Under the pieces are notes generated by a model. That model was not told where the DNA came from. It saw nothing but the letters and a program-made list of their open reading frames with translations, and searched no databases. From contig CM069603.1 of the NCBI GenBank assembly GCA_035771175.1, positions 20,064,286 to 20,128,285 on the forward strand: DNA of 64,000 nt, in the 5' to 3' direction. The stretch is from Paratinospora sagittata (Eukaryota; Streptophyta; Magnoliopsida; Ranunculales; Menispermaceae). Position numbers and translations under genes: made by a program. Shown piece by piece: positions 61,488-64,000 of this stretch. Each line of letters starts with the position of its first letter. Within the stretch, counting starts at the first letter, position 1.

Positions 61488-64000
61488 CTAGTTCTTCATT
61501 TTATCCCTTGTGTGCTAAGATTTGCAGAGGCTATCCATTGTTTAAAACTCTAAGTATATGAAGTTGTCTCGGTAAGATAACACATCAAAAAGGAACACAT
61601 CACCTGTTTTACATCAAGAACACATCAAACAATAGCATTCGAATTCTACAAAGGTCAAGCTCGAAGAACGAAGACATATCTCATGTCTAATGCATTACTT
61701 TGATTTCTGGTGTGTAGGGTAACCCCTCGATCAATCTCAGCACTAAAACTCTGAAAATTGCAAAGTCTTCAAAATCACTTTCGGTGTAGTATTTCATTTT
61801 GAAAAAAATGTTTTCTGAAAGGTTTTAATCATAATTTTAATGAGTTTTGAATTATTTAAAAGTGTTTAATCTTATATCAAAGTGGTATGAGTCAATGAAA
61901 TGGTTCTTTAGTGTCAAAATATTAATTTTTCAAAAATAAGGCTATCCAGCAATTTTCACGTCTTAGACTAAAATCTTATATTTCTAACGAGAAAAATGTG
62001 GGCACTTCTGCTTGCTCAATTTTTCTATTCCTTCACAGTTTTGCCTGGTTATCTTAATTGAAATATTCTCTAGTAACACCTAGATGATTCCCATTGTCTC
62101 GCACGCCCAAAAAACTTTAGATTGAACAATGTTTTGAATTCAAATCATTTTGTAATACTCTTGCTCTTTAACATTCAACTTCAAATTTTATAAAACACTC
62201 ATTCTCTGATTTTAAAAAATACGACACGCACGATATTTGCAAGTTAGATTGAGCTTTTCGAAGAGTTTTTCAAGAGAAGAAAGTAATGATTCTTGCCTTT
62301 GCAAAAAAAGGCTTCGAATTGAATCAAAATTGCAATCTGTCTTGATGTTCAGCTAGTTCTTCATTTTATCCCTTGTGTGCTAAGATTTGCAGAGGCTATC
62401 CATTGTTTAAAACTCTAAGTATATGAAGTTGTCTCGGTAAGATAACACATCAAAAAGGAACACATCACCTGTTTTCATCAAGAACACATCAAACAATAGC
62501 TTTCGAATTCTACAAAGATCAAGCTCGAAGAACGAAGACATATCTCATGTCTAATGCATTAGTTTGATTTCTGGTGTGTAGGGTAACCCCTCGATCAATC
62601 TCAGCACTAAAACTCTGAAAATTGCAAAGTCTTCAAAATAACTTTCGATATAGTATTTCATATTTACAAAAATGTTTTCTGAAAGGTTTTAATCATAATT
62701 TTAATGAGTTTTGAATTATTTAAAAGTGTTTATTCTTATATCAAAGTGTTTTGAGTCAATGAAATGGTTCTTTAGTGTCAAAAAATTAATTTTTCAAAAA
62801 TAAGGCTATCCAACAATTGGCACGTCTTAGACTAAAATCTGATATTTCTAACGAGAAAAATGTGGGCACTTCTGCTTGCTCGATTTTCTATTCCTTCACA
62901 GTTTTGCCAGGTTATCTTAATTGAAATATTCTCTAGTAACACCTAGATGATTCCCATTGTCTCGCACGCCCAAAAAACTTTAGATTGAACAATGTTTTGA
63001 ATTCAAATCATTTTGTAGTACTCTTGCTCTTTAACATTCAACTTCAAATTTTATAAAACACTCATTCTCTGATTTTAAAAAATACAACACGCACGATATT
63101 TGCAAGTTAGATTGAGTTTTTCGAAGAGTTTTTCAAGAGAAGAAAGTAATGATTCTTGCCTTTGCAAAAAAAGGCTTCGAATTGAACCAAAATTGCAATC
63201 TGTCTTGATGTTCAGCTAGTTCTTCATTTTATCCCTTGTGTGCTAAGATTTGCAGAGGCTATCCATTGTTTAAAACTCTAAGTATATGAAGTTGTCTCGG
63301 TAAGATAACACATCAAAAAGGAACACATCACCTGTTTTACATCAAGAACACATCAAACAATAGCATTCGAATTCTACAAAGATCAAGCTCGAAGAACGAA
63401 GACATATCTCATGTCTAATGCATTAGTTTGATTTCTGGTGTGTAGGGTAACCCCTCGATCAATCTCAGCACTAAAACTCTGAAAATTGCAAAGTCTTCAA
63501 AATCACTTTCGGTGTAGTATTTCATTTTGAAAAAAATTATTTTTTGAAAGGTTTTAATAATAGTTTTAATGAGTTTTCAATTAGTTAAAAGTGTTTAATC
63601 TTATATCAAAGTGGTATGAGTCAATGAAATGGTTCTTTAGTGTCAAAATATTAATTTTTAAAAATAAGGCTATCCAGCAATTTTCACGTCTTAGACTAAA
63701 ATCTAATATTTCTAACGAGAAAAATGTGGGCACTTCTGCTTGCTCAATTTTTCTATTCCTTCACAGTTTTGCCTAGTTATCTTAATTGAAATATTCTCTA
63801 GTAACACCTAGATGATTCCCATTGTCTCGGACGCCCAAAAAACTTTGGATTGAACAATGTTTTGAATTCAAATCATTTTGTAGTACACTTGCTCTTTAAC
63901 ATTCAACTTCAAATTTTATAAAACACTCATTCTCTGATTTTAAAAAATACAACACGCACGATATTTGCAAGTTAGATTGAGCTTTTCGAAGAGTTTTTCA

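Larger units (their letters stand above)
60618..64000. repeat. Satellite DNA array, ~865-bp monomer (right block)
   Basis: The same satellite resumes after the retrotransposon, in the same orientation and register. The interrupted monomer is completed at 60623-60993: 494 bp on the left plus 371 bp on the right gives 865 bp. Further copies start at 60994, 61859, 62723 and 63588, the last cut by the window edge. The copy at 62723 is class A (TTTTGAG near offset 26, CAACAATTGGCAC near offset 90); the others are class B. Nothing else was found in the block. Confidence 0.97.

Noticed and set aside
63591..63776. 61-codon ORF in the last satellite monomer
   Set aside because: Opened by a small deletion in the A-run near 63660. 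It is not kept in other monomers.
1..64000. CENP-B box-like motif or telomeric repeat in the satellite
   Set aside because: No CGGG-containing CENP-B box pattern and no TTTAGGG runs were found by eye in representative monomers.

Overview
The window looks like heterochromatin of a flowering plant. Three things point there: a Ty3/gypsy chromovirus with a chromodomain-bearing integrase of the plant Tekay/Del kind, a primer-binding site matching plant initiator Met-tRNA, and an extra open reading frame resembling the 'putative plant transposon protein' family. I cannot name the species. No cellular gene, tRNA or rRNA was recognised.

Layout: positions 1-50339 and 60618-64000 are one tandem array of an AT-rich satellite with a monomer of about 865 bp (62 monomer starts, counting the partial one at the right edge, all in the same orientation). 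The array has higher-order structure: trimer, dimer and tetramer blocks, and a chimeric 1147-bp monomer (carrying a 282-bp internal duplication) that was itself re-amplified. Two sequence classes are visible. Class A (class-defining bases near offsets 26, 90 and 140) is mixed with class B on the left, and almost disappears between about 34.3 and 62.7 kb.

Positions 50340-60617 are a single 10.3-kb LTR retrotransposon on the minus strand, inserted inside one satellite monomer with a 5-bp target-site duplication (TTCAG). In element orientation, right to left, it holds: a 5' LTR reduced to 180 bp by a 1387-bp internal deletion; a Met-tRNA primer-binding site; an A-tract-rich leader with a 225-bp tandem repeat; an extra 543-aa ORF; a 0.8-kb spacer; a gag-protease-RT-RNase H-integrase-chromodomain frame broken by one amber codon inside the integrase zinc finger; a polypurine tract; and a complete 1582-bp 3' LTR. 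The 3' LTR carries a TATA box directly downstream of an 18-copy, 20-bp minisatellite. Each copy holds GAAcgTTC, the core of a heat-shock element.

Together: the element encodes the usual machinery for reverse transcription and integration, and its chromodomain would be expected to favour heterochromatin such as this satellite. This copy should be inactive, because its 5' LTR has lost TATA box, minisatellite and R region, and its polyprotein frame is interrupted. The points most worth following are the near-identical 870-bp satellite repeats that flank the insertion exactly, the HSE-like promoter array, and the extra ORF upstream of gag.
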